This document shows, one piece after another, positions 51,188 to 58,510 of a DNA stretch of 64,000 nt. The DNA comes from Micromonospora siamensis (lineage in GTDB: Bacteria; Actinomycetota; Actinomycetes; Mycobacteriales; Micromonosporaceae), in assembly GCF_900090305.1 (NCBI RefSeq), contig NZ_LT607751.1, positions 5,580,001 to 5,644,000 on the forward strand, given 5' to 3'. The notes below the pieces were generated by a model. It searched no databases. It was not told the origin of the DNA and saw only the letters and a program-made list of their open reading frames with translations. How positions within the stretch are numbered: position 1 is the stretch's first letter; each line of letters begins with the position of its first letter. Both the position numbers and the translations under genes were made by a program.

Positions 51188-51913
51188 ATGATCCGCATCG
51201 CCGCCGTGGGCGACGTGCACCTGGACCAGGACGTGGTCGGCCGGTTCCGGCCCGCGCTGGACGAGCTGCCGGACTGCGCGGACGTGCTGCTGCTCGCCGG
51301 CGACCTGACCCGGCACGGCACCGAGTCCGAGGCGCGCTGCGTGGCGCAGGAGTTCGGCGACCTCGGGGTGCCGGTGGTCACCGTGCTGGGCAACCACGAC
51401 CACCAGTGCGACCAGGTTCCGCAGGTGGTCAAGGTGCTGGAGGACGCGGGGATTACCGTGCTGGAGGGGACCGGCGTCGTGCTGGAGTTCCCGGCCGGGC
51501 GGCTCGGGGTGGCCGGGGTGAAGGGCTTCGGTGGCGGGTTCGCCGGTCGGTGCGCCAGCGACTTCGGGGAGCCGGAGATGAAGGCATTCGTCCGGACCAC
51601 CAACGAGAGCGCCGACGCGCTGGGCGACGCGCTGCGCGGGCTGGACTGCGACCTGCTGGTCGCGCTCACCCACTACTCCCCCGTGCCGGACACCCTGGCC
51701 GGGGAGCCGCTGGAGATCTATCCGTTCCTCGGGTCGTACCAGCTGGGTCAGGCGATCGACTCGGCGCCGACGGCGCTGGCCCTGCACGGGCACGCGCACG
51801 CCGGCACCGAGCGGGGCACCACCCCGGGCGGGGTGCGGGTCCGCAACGTCGCCCACCCGGTGATCAAGCAGGCGTACAGCATCTTCCACCTGGGAGATCA
51901 TCTGATCGGGTGA
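51188..51913 (+). CDS. Metallophosphoesterase
   Basis: 241 residues. The five calcineurin-like motifs appear in order: GDVHL (Asp9, His11), LLAGDLTRHG, VLGNHDHQCDQ, LTHYSP and LHGHAHAGT. Two metal ions bind here; substrates may be phosphodiesters, cyclic nucleotides or proteins. ATG 51188 has GAGGAG upstream. Third gene of the operon with the nucleotidyltransferase and BON proteins. Confidence 0.9.
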   Translation: MIRIAAVGDVHLDQDVVGRFRPALDELPDCADVLLLAGDLTRHGTESEARCVAQEFGDLGVPVVTVLGNHDHQCDQVPQVVKVLEDAGITVLEGTGVVLEFPAGRLGVAGVKGFGGGFAGRCASDFGEPEMKAFVRTTNESADALGDALRGLDCDLLVALTHYSPVPDTLAGEPLEIYPFLGSYQLGQAIDSAPTALALHGHAHAGTERGTTPGGVRVRNVAHPVIKQAYSIFHLGDHLIG

Positions 51914-51952
51914 CCAGGTTTTGCGGTTGTCCCCCCGGGGTATTCAGCAGCC

Positions 51953-52096
51953 ATGGAGCTGATTCTCTGGATTCTCGCAGTTGTACTGGTGGTCGCCGGC
52001 ATCCTCGCGCTGTTCCGTCGGCAGATCCTGTGGGGCATCGTCCTCATCGTGGTGGGGCTGCTGGTCGGCCCGGGTGGTGTCAGCATCTTCAGCTGA
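51953..52096 (+). CDS. GPGG-motif small membrane protein
   Basis: 47 residues, too short for many gene finders. Two helices (LILWILAVVLVVAGILALF and ILWGIVLIVVGLLVG) joined by RRQ, ending in GPGGVSIFS. This motif gives its name to a family of tiny actinobacterial membrane proteins (name from memory). ATG 51953, 39 nt after the phosphoesterase stop. Role unknown. Confidence 0.8.
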   Translation: MELILWILAVVLVVAGILALFRRQILWGIVLIVVGLLVGPGGVSIFS

Positions 52097-52126
52097 CGAG
52101 GCGGCTACATGCCGCCGTACCGGACC

Positions 52127-52195
52127 CGCCGGGGTCGTCCGTTCCGGTTCTCCGTCCTCCCAGACAGGAGAAAACCGGAACGGACGACCCCGGCG
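52127..52195. repeat. Perfect 23-bp inverted repeat with 23-nt loop
   Basis: Left arm begins CGCCGGGGTCGTCCGTTCC (52127-52149), right arm ends GGACGACCCCGGCG (52173-52195). Inner TTCTCC/GGAGAA extends the pairing past a two-base bulge. It lies between the GPGG gene and tspO, both on the plus strand. Stronger than needed for a terminator and without a U run; could be a terminator, a small palindromic element or a structured RNA. Confidence 0.85.
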
Positions 52196-52253
52196 CTTCG
52201 CTGTCCGGACCGTCCGACGTTTGCTCCGCCCGTCGAGCGGAAACATCTCGACC

Positions 52254-52751
52254 ATGGAGATAACGCAGAGCGCCGGCCGGCGCACCTCTGGAGCGCGCAA
52301 GTGGTGGGCCCTGGCCGGCTTCGGCGCCGCCACGTTCGCCGCGGCCGCCATCGGCGGGCTGGGGGTCCGGGGCACCTCAGCGGAGTACCAGAGCCTGGAG
52401 CAGCCCACCTGGGCGCCGCCGTCGTGGCTCTTCGGCCCGGTCTGGACGGTGCTCTACGCGCTGATCGCGATCGCCGGCTGGCTGGTCTGGCGCCGGGTGG
52501 GCTTCGGCCCCGCGCTCTGGGCCTGGGTCGTCCAGCTGGTGCTCAACGCGATCTGGACCCCACTCTTCTTCGGGGCCGGCCGGTACGGCCTGGCGTTCGC
52601 CGAGATCGTGGCGATGTGGCTCGCCATCGGGGTGACGGTGGCGCTGTTCCGCCGGATCTCCCGGCCGGCCACCCTGCTGATGCTGCCGTACTGGGCCTGG
52701 GTGACCTTCGCCGCCGCGCTCAACCTGGCGATCTGGCGGCTCAACGCCTGA
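52254..52751 (+). CDS. tspO: TspO/MBR family tryptophan-rich sensory protein
   Basis: 165 residues with five membrane helices. YQSLEQPTWAPPSWLFGPVWTVLYALIAIAGWLVWR and WVVQLVLNAIWTPLFFGAGRYGLAF, then LPYWAWVTFAAALNLAIWRLN are the TspO signature blocks, with the conserved W-x-P-P-x-W-x-F-x-x-V-W-T. TspO binds porphyrins and is linked to stress. ATG 52254. It is preceded by the long inverted repeat. Confidence 0.93.
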   Translation: MEITQSAGRRTSGARKWWALAGFGAATFAAAAIGGLGVRGTSAEYQSLEQPTWAPPSWLFGPVWTVLYALIAIAGWLVWRRVGFGPALWAWVVQLVLNAIWTPLFFGAGRYGLAFAEIVAMWLAIGVTVALFRRISRPATLLMLPYWAWVTFAAALNLAIWRLNA

Positions 52752-52796
52752 CGCCGGTCGGTCGCCCCGGCGGACGGGGCGGCCGACCGGGCCGGT

Positions 52797-53573
52797 TCAG
52801 CAGCGTGGCAGGTTGGGGATATAGCCGTCGTAGCCGGTGTAGACGTAGGCGTCGGCGATGTAGCGCCCCGAGCCGATCCGGTCCCAGATGCTGCTGGTGC
52901 CGTACGTGCCGGTGACGCTGGTGCCGGAGGTCTGGCAGTAGATCGTGACCTTGGTGCCGTCGGCGACCGAGCCGACCGCGGAGTAGCCGGTACCGGGACC
53001 GGAGCGGACGGTCAGGTCCGCGCCCGCGGTGTTCACCGTGCCGGTGGCGGTGCCGGACGAGCAGTTGTTGTCGCTGGTGTAGGTCTTGGTGCCCCAGTAG
53101 TACGCCAGCGTGCCGTTGAACCGCGCCTGGATGTCGTTGCCGTTAAGGCGCTGCTCGTAGTGCAGGTGCGGACCGGTCGAGCCGCCGGTGCTGCCCACCC
53201 AGCCGATCACCTTGCCGTAGCCGACGCTCTGCCCGACCGAGACGTTGAAGCCGTTGAGGTGGGCGTAGTAGGTGGTGTAGCCGCCGCCGTGGTCGATCCG
53301 GACGTACTTGCCGTAGCTGGTGCCGCCGAGGTCGGTGACCCGGTCGACGGTGCCCGGCGCGCTGGCGACCACCGGGTCGCCGAGGTCGTCGGTGCGGTTG
53401 AAGTCGATCGCGTACGCCGGGCTGTGGTCGGTGCGGGTCTGCCCGGACCAGGACTGCCCGCAGGGGAACGGCACCTTGAACGTGGGCGCGGCCAGCGCCG
53501 GGCTCGCCGGCACCAGCAGGCTCCCCGCGACGACCAGGGCGGCCGCCAGCAGGCTCGACCAACGTCTACGCAT
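52797..53573 (-). CDS. Secreted M23 peptidase with SH3-like domain
   Basis: 258 residues. Signal peptide RRRWSSLLAAALVVAGSLLVPASPALA; M23 domain with HSPAYAIDFNR (His50, Asp57), YAHL (His105) and GPHLHYEQR (His136, His138), i.e. the H-x6-D and H-x-H zinc ligands of lysostaphin-type enzymes; then a bacterial SH3 domain (GADLTVRSGPGTGYSAVGSVADGTKVTIYCQ). It likely cleaves peptidoglycan cross-bridges or stem peptides outside the cell. Two Cys at the ends may pair. ATG 53573; convergent with tspO. Confidence 0.9.
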   Translation of the reverse strand: MRRRWSSLLAAALVVAGSLLVPASPALAAPTFKVPFPCGQSWSGQTRTDHSPAYAIDFNRTDDLGDPVVASAPGTVDRVTDLGGTSYGKYVRIDHGGGYTTYYAHLNGFNVSVGQSVGYGKVIGWVGSTGGSTGPHLHYEQRLNGNDIQARFNGTLAYYWGTKTYTSDNNCSSGTATGTVNTAGADLTVRSGPGTGYSAVGSVADGTKVTIYCQTSGTSVTGTYGTSSIWDRIGSGRYIADAYVYTGYDGYIPNLPRC

Positions 53574-53764
53574 CCAGCACCTCCGATGTTGAGATCCTTC
53601 AATGTGTAGCGCCCAGCTTGGCAGAAACTTCCATCAATGGGAAGGGCGTCCCGCGCCGGCGCGACCGGCCGTGGACCACTGCGCGTGGGAGCGCGCCCAC
53701 GGCCGGTGAGCGGGTTTCGCGATTGTTACCGGGCCGTGTCCGGCTGGGGGTGGATCCGAAACCG

Positions 53765-53778
53765 TGCAAGCGCTTACA
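53765..53778. promoter_or_regulatory. LacI-family operator upstream of the alpha-glucoside operon
   Basis: TGCAAGCGCTTACA, a near-perfect palindrome centred on AAGCGCTT, the common LacI-family core. It is 72 nt before the binding-protein start; the cognate regulator is probably the LacI protein at 57351. No second copy was seen in the locus. Confidence 0.75.
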
Positions 53779-53850
53779 TGTGAGGACGACCCATCGGACC
53801 GGCGTCCGGGCTCCCCAGCCGAGACCGCGCCGGCAAGGAAGGAGAACGGC

Positions 53851-55191
53851 ATGGCGTATGCCAGATCACGCCAGGCTCTCGCGATCGCCGGCGTCCTCGG
53901 CCTGACGCTCGGCGCCACCGCCTGCGGCACCGGAGACGACAAAGGCAACGACAAGGCGGGCTCCGCCGAGTGCGCCGCATACGAGAAGTACCAGGGCAAC
54001 GACGGCAAGAAGGTCAGCATCTACTCCTCGATCCGGGACATCGAGGCCGACCGCCTCGCCCAGTCCTGGAAGGAGTTCGAGGACTGCACCGGCATTACGA
54101 TCGACCACGAGGGCTCCGGCGAGTTCGAGGCGCAGCTCGGCGTCCGGGTCCAGGGCGGCAACGCCCCGGACCTCGCCTTCATCCCGCAGCCGGGCCTGCT
54201 CAAGCGGTTCGCCGACGCCGGCAACCTCAAGCCGGCCGGGGCCGACACCAAGGCGATGGCCGAGCAGAACTACTCCCCCGACTGGCTGAAGTACAGCACC
54301 GTCGACGGCAAGTTCTACGGCGCGCCGCTGGGCTCGAACGTCAAGTCGTTCGTCTGGTACTCGCCGAAGACCTTCAAGGAGAAGGGCTGGCAGGTCCCGC
54401 AGACCTGGGACGACCTGATCAAGCTCAGCGACACCATCGCGGCCAGCGGCACCAAGCCGTGGTGCGCCGGCATCGAGTCCGGTGACGCCACCGGCTGGCC
54501 GGCCACCGACTGGATCGAGGACCTGATGCTGCGCACGGCCGGTCCCGAGGTCTACGACCAGTGGACCACCCACGGCATCCCGTTCAACGACCCGAAGGTC
54601 GCCGAGGCGGTCGACAAGGCCGGCACGATCCTCAAGAACGAGAAGTACGTCAACGGCGGCTTCGGCGGCGTGAAGAGCATCGCCACCACCTCCTTCCAGG
54701 AGGCCGGCGTGCCGATCACCACCGGCAAGTGCGCCCTGCACCGCCAGGCGTCCTTCTACGCCAACCAGTGGCCCGAGGGCACCAAGGTGGCCGAGGACGG
54801 CGACGTCTTCGCGTTCTACTTCCCGGGCATCGACACGGCCAACAAGCCGGTGCTGGGTGGCGGCGAGTTCGTCGCGGCCTTCGCCGACCGCCCCGAGGTC
54901 CAGGCGGTGCAGACCTACCTGGCCTCCGGCGAGTACGCCAACAGCCGCGCCAAGATCGGCGACTGGGTGTCGGCGAACAAGAAGCTCGACATCAACAACG
55001 TGCCGAACCCGGTGGACAAGCTCTCCGTGGGCATCCTCCAGGACCCGAAGACCCAGTTCCGGTTCGACGGTTCCGACCTGATGCCGGCCGCGGTCGGCGC
55101 GGGCACCTTCTGGAAGGGCATGGTGTCCTGGATCAACGGCAAGGACACCAAGACCGTGCTGAACGACATCGAGGGCAGCTGGCCGAAGTGA
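53851..55191 (+). CDS. Alpha-glucoside ABC transporter substrate-binding lipoprotein (AglE-like)
   Basis: 446 residues. Signal with lipobox LGATAC (Cys25), then the extracellular-solute-binding fold of family 1: VSIYSSIRDIEADRLAQSWKEFEDCTGITIDHEGSGEFEAQLGVRVQGGNAPDLAFIPQPG. This opening and TWDDLIKLSDTIAASGTKPWCAGIESGDATGWPATDWIED fit alpha-glucoside (AglE) binding proteins. ATG 53851 has AAGGAAGGAG at 7 nt. First gene of the operon, behind the LacI operator, followed by two permeases. Substrates may be maltose, sucrose, trehalose or other alpha-glucosides. Confidence 0.88.
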   Translation: MAYARSRQALAIAGVLGLTLGATACGTGDDKGNDKAGSAECAAYEKYQGNDGKKVSIYSSIRDIEADRLAQSWKEFEDCTGITIDHEGSGEFEAQLGVRVQGGNAPDLAFIPQPGLLKRFADAGNLKPAGADTKAMAEQNYSPDWLKYSTVDGKFYGAPLGSNVKSFVWYSPKTFKEKGWQVPQTWDDLIKLSDTIAASGTKPWCAGIESGDATGWPATDWIEDLMLRTAGPEVYDQWTTHGIPFNDPKVAEAVDKAGTILKNEKYVNGGFGGVKSIATTSFQEAGVPITTGKCALHRQASFYANQWPEGTKVAEDGDVFAFYFPGIDTANKPVLGGGEFVAAFADRPEVQAVQTYLASGEYANSRAKIGDWVSANKKLDINNVPNPVDKLSVGILQDPKTQFRFDGSDLMPAAVGAGTFWKGMVSWINGKDTKTVLNDIEGSWPK

Positions 55192-55261
55192 TCATGCCCG
55201 GTGGCCCGGTTCGCGCACGCGGGCCGGGCCACCGGTCCACCCGACCCCGAAAGGAGGGTTG

Positions 55262-56314
55262 ATGGACTTCGATTTCGCGGCGGAACAGCCGAAGTTCCTC
55301 ATGTTGATGTACGGGCTGATCGCCTTCGTCCTGGTGGTGGGTGGCCTGCTCCTGCTCCTCGACGTGGTACCGGCCTTCTTCGCCCGTCGGCGCGAGGAAC
55401 GGCTGGTCGCCGCGGCGGCGAACGGTGTCACGCTGCCCGCCCGTTCGCGCAGGCCGGGAGAGGGGATCTTCGCCCTCTTCTTCCTGCTGCCCACGGTGCT
55501 GCTGCTGCTCATCGGTCTCGTCGTACCGGCGATCCGCACCACGCTGCTGTCGTTCATGGACGGGCGCAGCGAGAACTTCGTCGGCCTCGACAACTACTCC
55601 TGGATGTTCTCCGAGGACTCGATCGTCCGGGTGCTGATCAACACGCTGGTCTGGGTGCTCCTGGTGCCGCTGGCCGCCACCACCATCGGCCTGCTCTACG
55701 CGGTCATGGTGGACCGGGCCAAGTTCGAGGCCGTGGCCAAGTCGCTGATCTTCATGCCGATGGCCATCTCGTTCGTCGGCGCCAGCATCATCTGGAAGTT
55801 CGTCTACGCCTTCCGGGGCGCCGAGCAGGACCAGATCGGCCTGCTCAACCAGATCGTCGTGTGGTTCGGCGGGGAGCCCAAGCAGTGGCTGCTCGACTCG
55901 CCGCTGAACACGCTGCTGCTGATCGTCATCATGGTCTGGATCCAGGCCGGTTTCGCGATGGTGGTGCTGTCCGCGGCAATCAAGGCGATTCCGGCAGACA
56001 TCGTCGAGGCTGCCCGCCTCGACGGCGTGACGGCCTGGCAGATGTTCTGGCGGGTGACCCTGCCCAGCATCCGGCCGGCCATGATCGTCGTCGTGGTGAC
56101 CATCACCATCGCCACGCTGAAGGTCTTCGACATCGTCCGTACCGCCACCAACGGCAACTACGAGACGAGCGTCATCGCCAACGAGATGTACAACCAGGCG
56201 TTCCGGTACGGCCAGAGCGGGCACGGCGCCGCACTCGCCGTCGTGCTCTTCGTCCTGGTCATTCCGATCGTGATCTACCAGATCCGCAACCTGCGGCAGC
56301 AGCGGGAGGGCTGA
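55262..56314 (+). CDS. Sugar ABC transporter permease (AglF-like)
   Basis: 350 residues, eight helices. An N-terminal helix pair precedes the core; the EAA loop is IVEAARLDGVTAWQMFWRVTLPSIRP. FVGLDNYSWMF is the usual MalF-type loop. ATG 55262 with GGAGGG 4-5 nt upstream; the TTG one codon before is less likely. Pairs with the next permease; the ATPase (MsiK/UgpC type) is probably encoded elsewhere, as is common in actinobacteria. Confidence 0.9.
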   Translation: MDFDFAAEQPKFLMLMYGLIAFVLVVGGLLLLLDVVPAFFARRREERLVAAAANGVTLPARSRRPGEGIFALFFLLPTVLLLLIGLVVPAIRTTLLSFMDGRSENFVGLDNYSWMFSEDSIVRVLINTLVWVLLVPLAATTIGLLYAVMVDRAKFEAVAKSLIFMPMAISFVGASIIWKFVYAFRGAEQDQIGLLNQIVVWFGGEPKQWLLDSPLNTLLLIVIMVWIQAGFAMVVLSAAIKAIPADIVEAARLDGVTAWQMFWRVTLPSIRPAMIVVVVTITIATLKVFDIVRTATNGNYETSVIANEMYNQAFRYGQSGHGAALAVVLFVLVIPIVIYQIRNLRQQREG

Positions 56315-56315
56315 G

Positions 56316-57284
56316 ATGACCACTGCCACGCCCACCGTCCCCGCCGGCACCCAGCGCGTCGACGGCCCTCGTAGGAGTCGAGCCGCAAGCGTTCGAAAGC
56401 GCCTCAACACGCGGGCCGCGACCCTGGTCTCGATCATTCTCGCGATCGTCTGGACGGTGCCGACCTTCGGCCTCTTCGTCTCGTCGTTCCGGCCGGAGAA
56501 CCAGATCAAGACCACCGGCTGGTGGACCTTCTTCAGCGATCCGCAGTTCACCCTCGAGAACTACCGACAGGTGTTGTTCGGCAGCTCCTCCTCGGCCGGT
56601 CAGCTCGCCAGCTACTTCATCAACTCGCTGGCGATCACCATCCCGTCGGTGCTCTTCCCGTTGGCCTTCGCCGCGCTCGCCGCGTACGCGCTGGCGTGGA
56701 TCAACTTCAAGGGACGGGACTGGGTCTACATCGCGATCTTCGCGTTGCAGATCGTGCCGCTGCAGATGGCCCTCGTGCCGCTGCTGAAGTTCTTCTCCAC
56801 CGGAGTCACCGTCGCCGGCGTCCAGGTGCTGCCAGCCTGGGACCTGGTCGACGAACAGCGGTTCGTGCAGGTCTGGTTCGCACACACCTGTTTCGCCCTG
56901 CCGTTGGCGGTGTTCCTGCTGCACAACTTCATCTCGCAGCTGCCCAAGGACCTGATGGAGGCGGCCCGGGTCGACGGGGCCACCCACCCGAAGATCTTCC
57001 GCACCATCGTGCTGCCGCTGATCACCCCGGCCCTGGCGGCCTTCGGCATCTTCCAGTTCCTCTGGGTCTGGAACGACCTGCTGGTCGCGCTGATCTTCGC
57101 CGGGGGTGGCGACGAGACCGCCCCGCTGACCGTCCGGCTCGCCGAGCTGGCCGGCACCCGGGGCAACGAGTGGCAGCGACTCACGGCCGGCGCGTTCGTC
57201 TCGATCGTCGTACCGCTGATCGTGTTCCTGTCGCTGCAGCGCTACTTCGTCCGCGGCCTGCTCGCCGGCAGCGTCAAGGGCTGA
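56316..57284 (+). CDS. Sugar ABC transporter permease (AglG-like)
   Basis: 322 residues, six helices. LVSIILAIVWTVPTFGLFVSSFRPENQIKTTGWWTFF is the MalG-type start; EAA loop LMEAARVDGATHPKIFRTIVLPLITP; ends LSLQRYFVRGLLAGSVKG, a signature C-terminus that contacts the ATPase. ATG 56316 follows GGGAGGG and the previous stop by 1 nt. A hairpin follows at 57293. Confidence 0.93.
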   Translation: MTTATPTVPAGTQRVDGPRRSRAASVRKRLNTRAATLVSIILAIVWTVPTFGLFVSSFRPENQIKTTGWWTFFSDPQFTLENYRQVLFGSSSSAGQLASYFINSLAITIPSVLFPLAFAALAAYALAWINFKGRDWVYIAIFALQIVPLQMALVPLLKFFSTGVTVAGVQVLPAWDLVDEQRFVQVWFAHTCFALPLAVFLLHNFISQLPKDLMEAARVDGATHPKIFRTIVLPLITPALAAFGIFQFLWVWNDLLVALIFAGGGDETAPLTVRLAELAGTRGNEWQRLTAGAFVSIVVPLIVFLSLQRYFVRGLLAGSVKG

Positions 57285-57292
57285 CCCGGCAC

Positions 57293-57328
57293 GTCCGCCG
57301 CCGCCCGGCCTCGCCGGCGGCGGCGGAC
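57293..57328 (+). terminator. Hairpin after the permease genes
   Basis: GTCCGCCGCCGCC and GGCGGCGGCGGAC, 10-nt loop. It separates the transporter operon from the lacI-type gene at 57351, which may thus have partly separate expression. Confidence 0.6.
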
Positions 57329-57350
57329 CGGGACGCGGAGCGGGGGTGCG

Positions 57351-58427
57351 ATGACCAGGATCGACGACGTGGCGCGGCTGGCCGGGGTGTCCACCGCCAC
57401 GGTCTCCCGGGCCCTACGAGGGCTGCCGACGGTCTCCGCCGCGACCCGCCGCCGGGTGCTCGCCGCCGCCGAGCAGCTGCACTACTCGGTCTCGCCCAGC
57501 GCCTCCCGGCTGGCCGGCGGGCGGACCGGCACCGTCGCGGTGATCGTCCCCCGGATCACCCGGTGGTTCTTCAGCACCGTGGTGGAGGCGGTCGAGGGCT
57601 TCCTGCACACCGCCGGCTACGACCTGCTGCTGCACAACCTCGGCGGCCGGGAACAGAACCGGCAGCGGGTGCTGCGCACCGCCAACCTGCACAAGCGGGT
57701 GGACGCCATCATGCTGGTCGCCACCCCGCTGCGCCCCGCCGACCGCTCGGCGCTGGCCGCGCTGGACCTGCCCGGCGTCACGGTCAGCTCCGGCACCGAC
57801 GTGCCCGGCTGGCCGTGCGTACGGATCGACGACGTGGCCGCCGCCCGGACCGCCGTACGCCACCTGATCGACCTCGGCCACCGGCGGATCGCGCACATCT
57901 CCGGCGACCCCGACGACGAGCTGGCCTTCACCACCCACCTGGACCGGCGACAGGGCTACCGGGAGGCGCTGCGGGCTGCCGGCATCCCGCTGGACCCGAG
58001 CCTGGACGTGGAGTCGCAGTTCAGCATCGACGGCGGCAACCGGGCCGCCGCCGAACTGCTCGCCCGCGGCGAGCCGCCCACCGCGATCTTCGCCGCCTGC
58101 GACGAGATGGCGATGGGCGCGATGACCGCGCTGCGCGACGCCGGGCTGCGGGTGCCCCAGGACGTCAGCGTGATCGGCATCGACGACCACGACCTGGCCG
58201 GCGTGCTCGGGCTGAGCACCATCGCCCAGCCCGCCGCCGAGCAGGGGCTGCTCGCCGCCCGGCTGCTGCTCGACCCACTGGTCGTCCGGGCCGTCGAGCC
58301 GTACACCGGGCTGGTCGCCCGGCCCCGCAGCGGCGCGGAGCCGGACCGACCGGCGCCGCTGGCCCCGGTGATCCTGCCCACTCGGCTGGTCGTGCGCGAG
58401 TCGACCGCCCCGCCCCGGGCAGACTGA
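57351..58427 (+). CDS. LacI-family transcriptional regulator
   Basis: 358 residues. HTH TRIDDVARLAGVSTATVSRALRGLPTVSAATRRRVLAAAEQLHYSVSPSASRLAGG, then the periplasmic-binding-like effector domain (TVAVIVPRITRWFFSTVVEAVEGFLHTAGYDLLL ... RHLIDLGHRRIAHISGDPDDE ... IFAACDEMAMGAMTALRDAGLRVPQDVSVIGIDDHDLA). It likely represses the operon through the operator at 53765 and releases on binding an alpha-glucoside. ATG 57351 after GGGGGTGCG. Confidence 0.93.
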   Translation: MTRIDDVARLAGVSTATVSRALRGLPTVSAATRRRVLAAAEQLHYSVSPSASRLAGGRTGTVAVIVPRITRWFFSTVVEAVEGFLHTAGYDLLLHNLGGREQNRQRVLRTANLHKRVDAIMLVATPLRPADRSALAALDLPGVTVSSGTDVPGWPCVRIDDVAAARTAVRHLIDLGHRRIAHISGDPDDELAFTTHLDRRQGYREALRAAGIPLDPSLDVESQFSIDGGNRAAAELLARGEPPTAIFAACDEMAMGAMTALRDAGLRVPQDVSVIGIDDHDLAGVLGLSTIAQPAAEQGLLAARLLLDPLVVRAVEPYTGLVARPRSGAEPDRPAPLAPVILPTRLVVRESTAPPRAD

Positions 58428-58510
58428 ACGGATTCACCCGCCGCAGCGGCGGGCAGAGGAGAAGGAACCATCCGGCACCGCCCGCCCGGCTCGACACACG
58501 GGAGAACGCC

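Noticed and set aside
56522..58510. Extension of the glucosidase frame back through the permease and LacI genes
   Set aside because: The upstream part is out of frame with those well-supported genes and has no family similarity.
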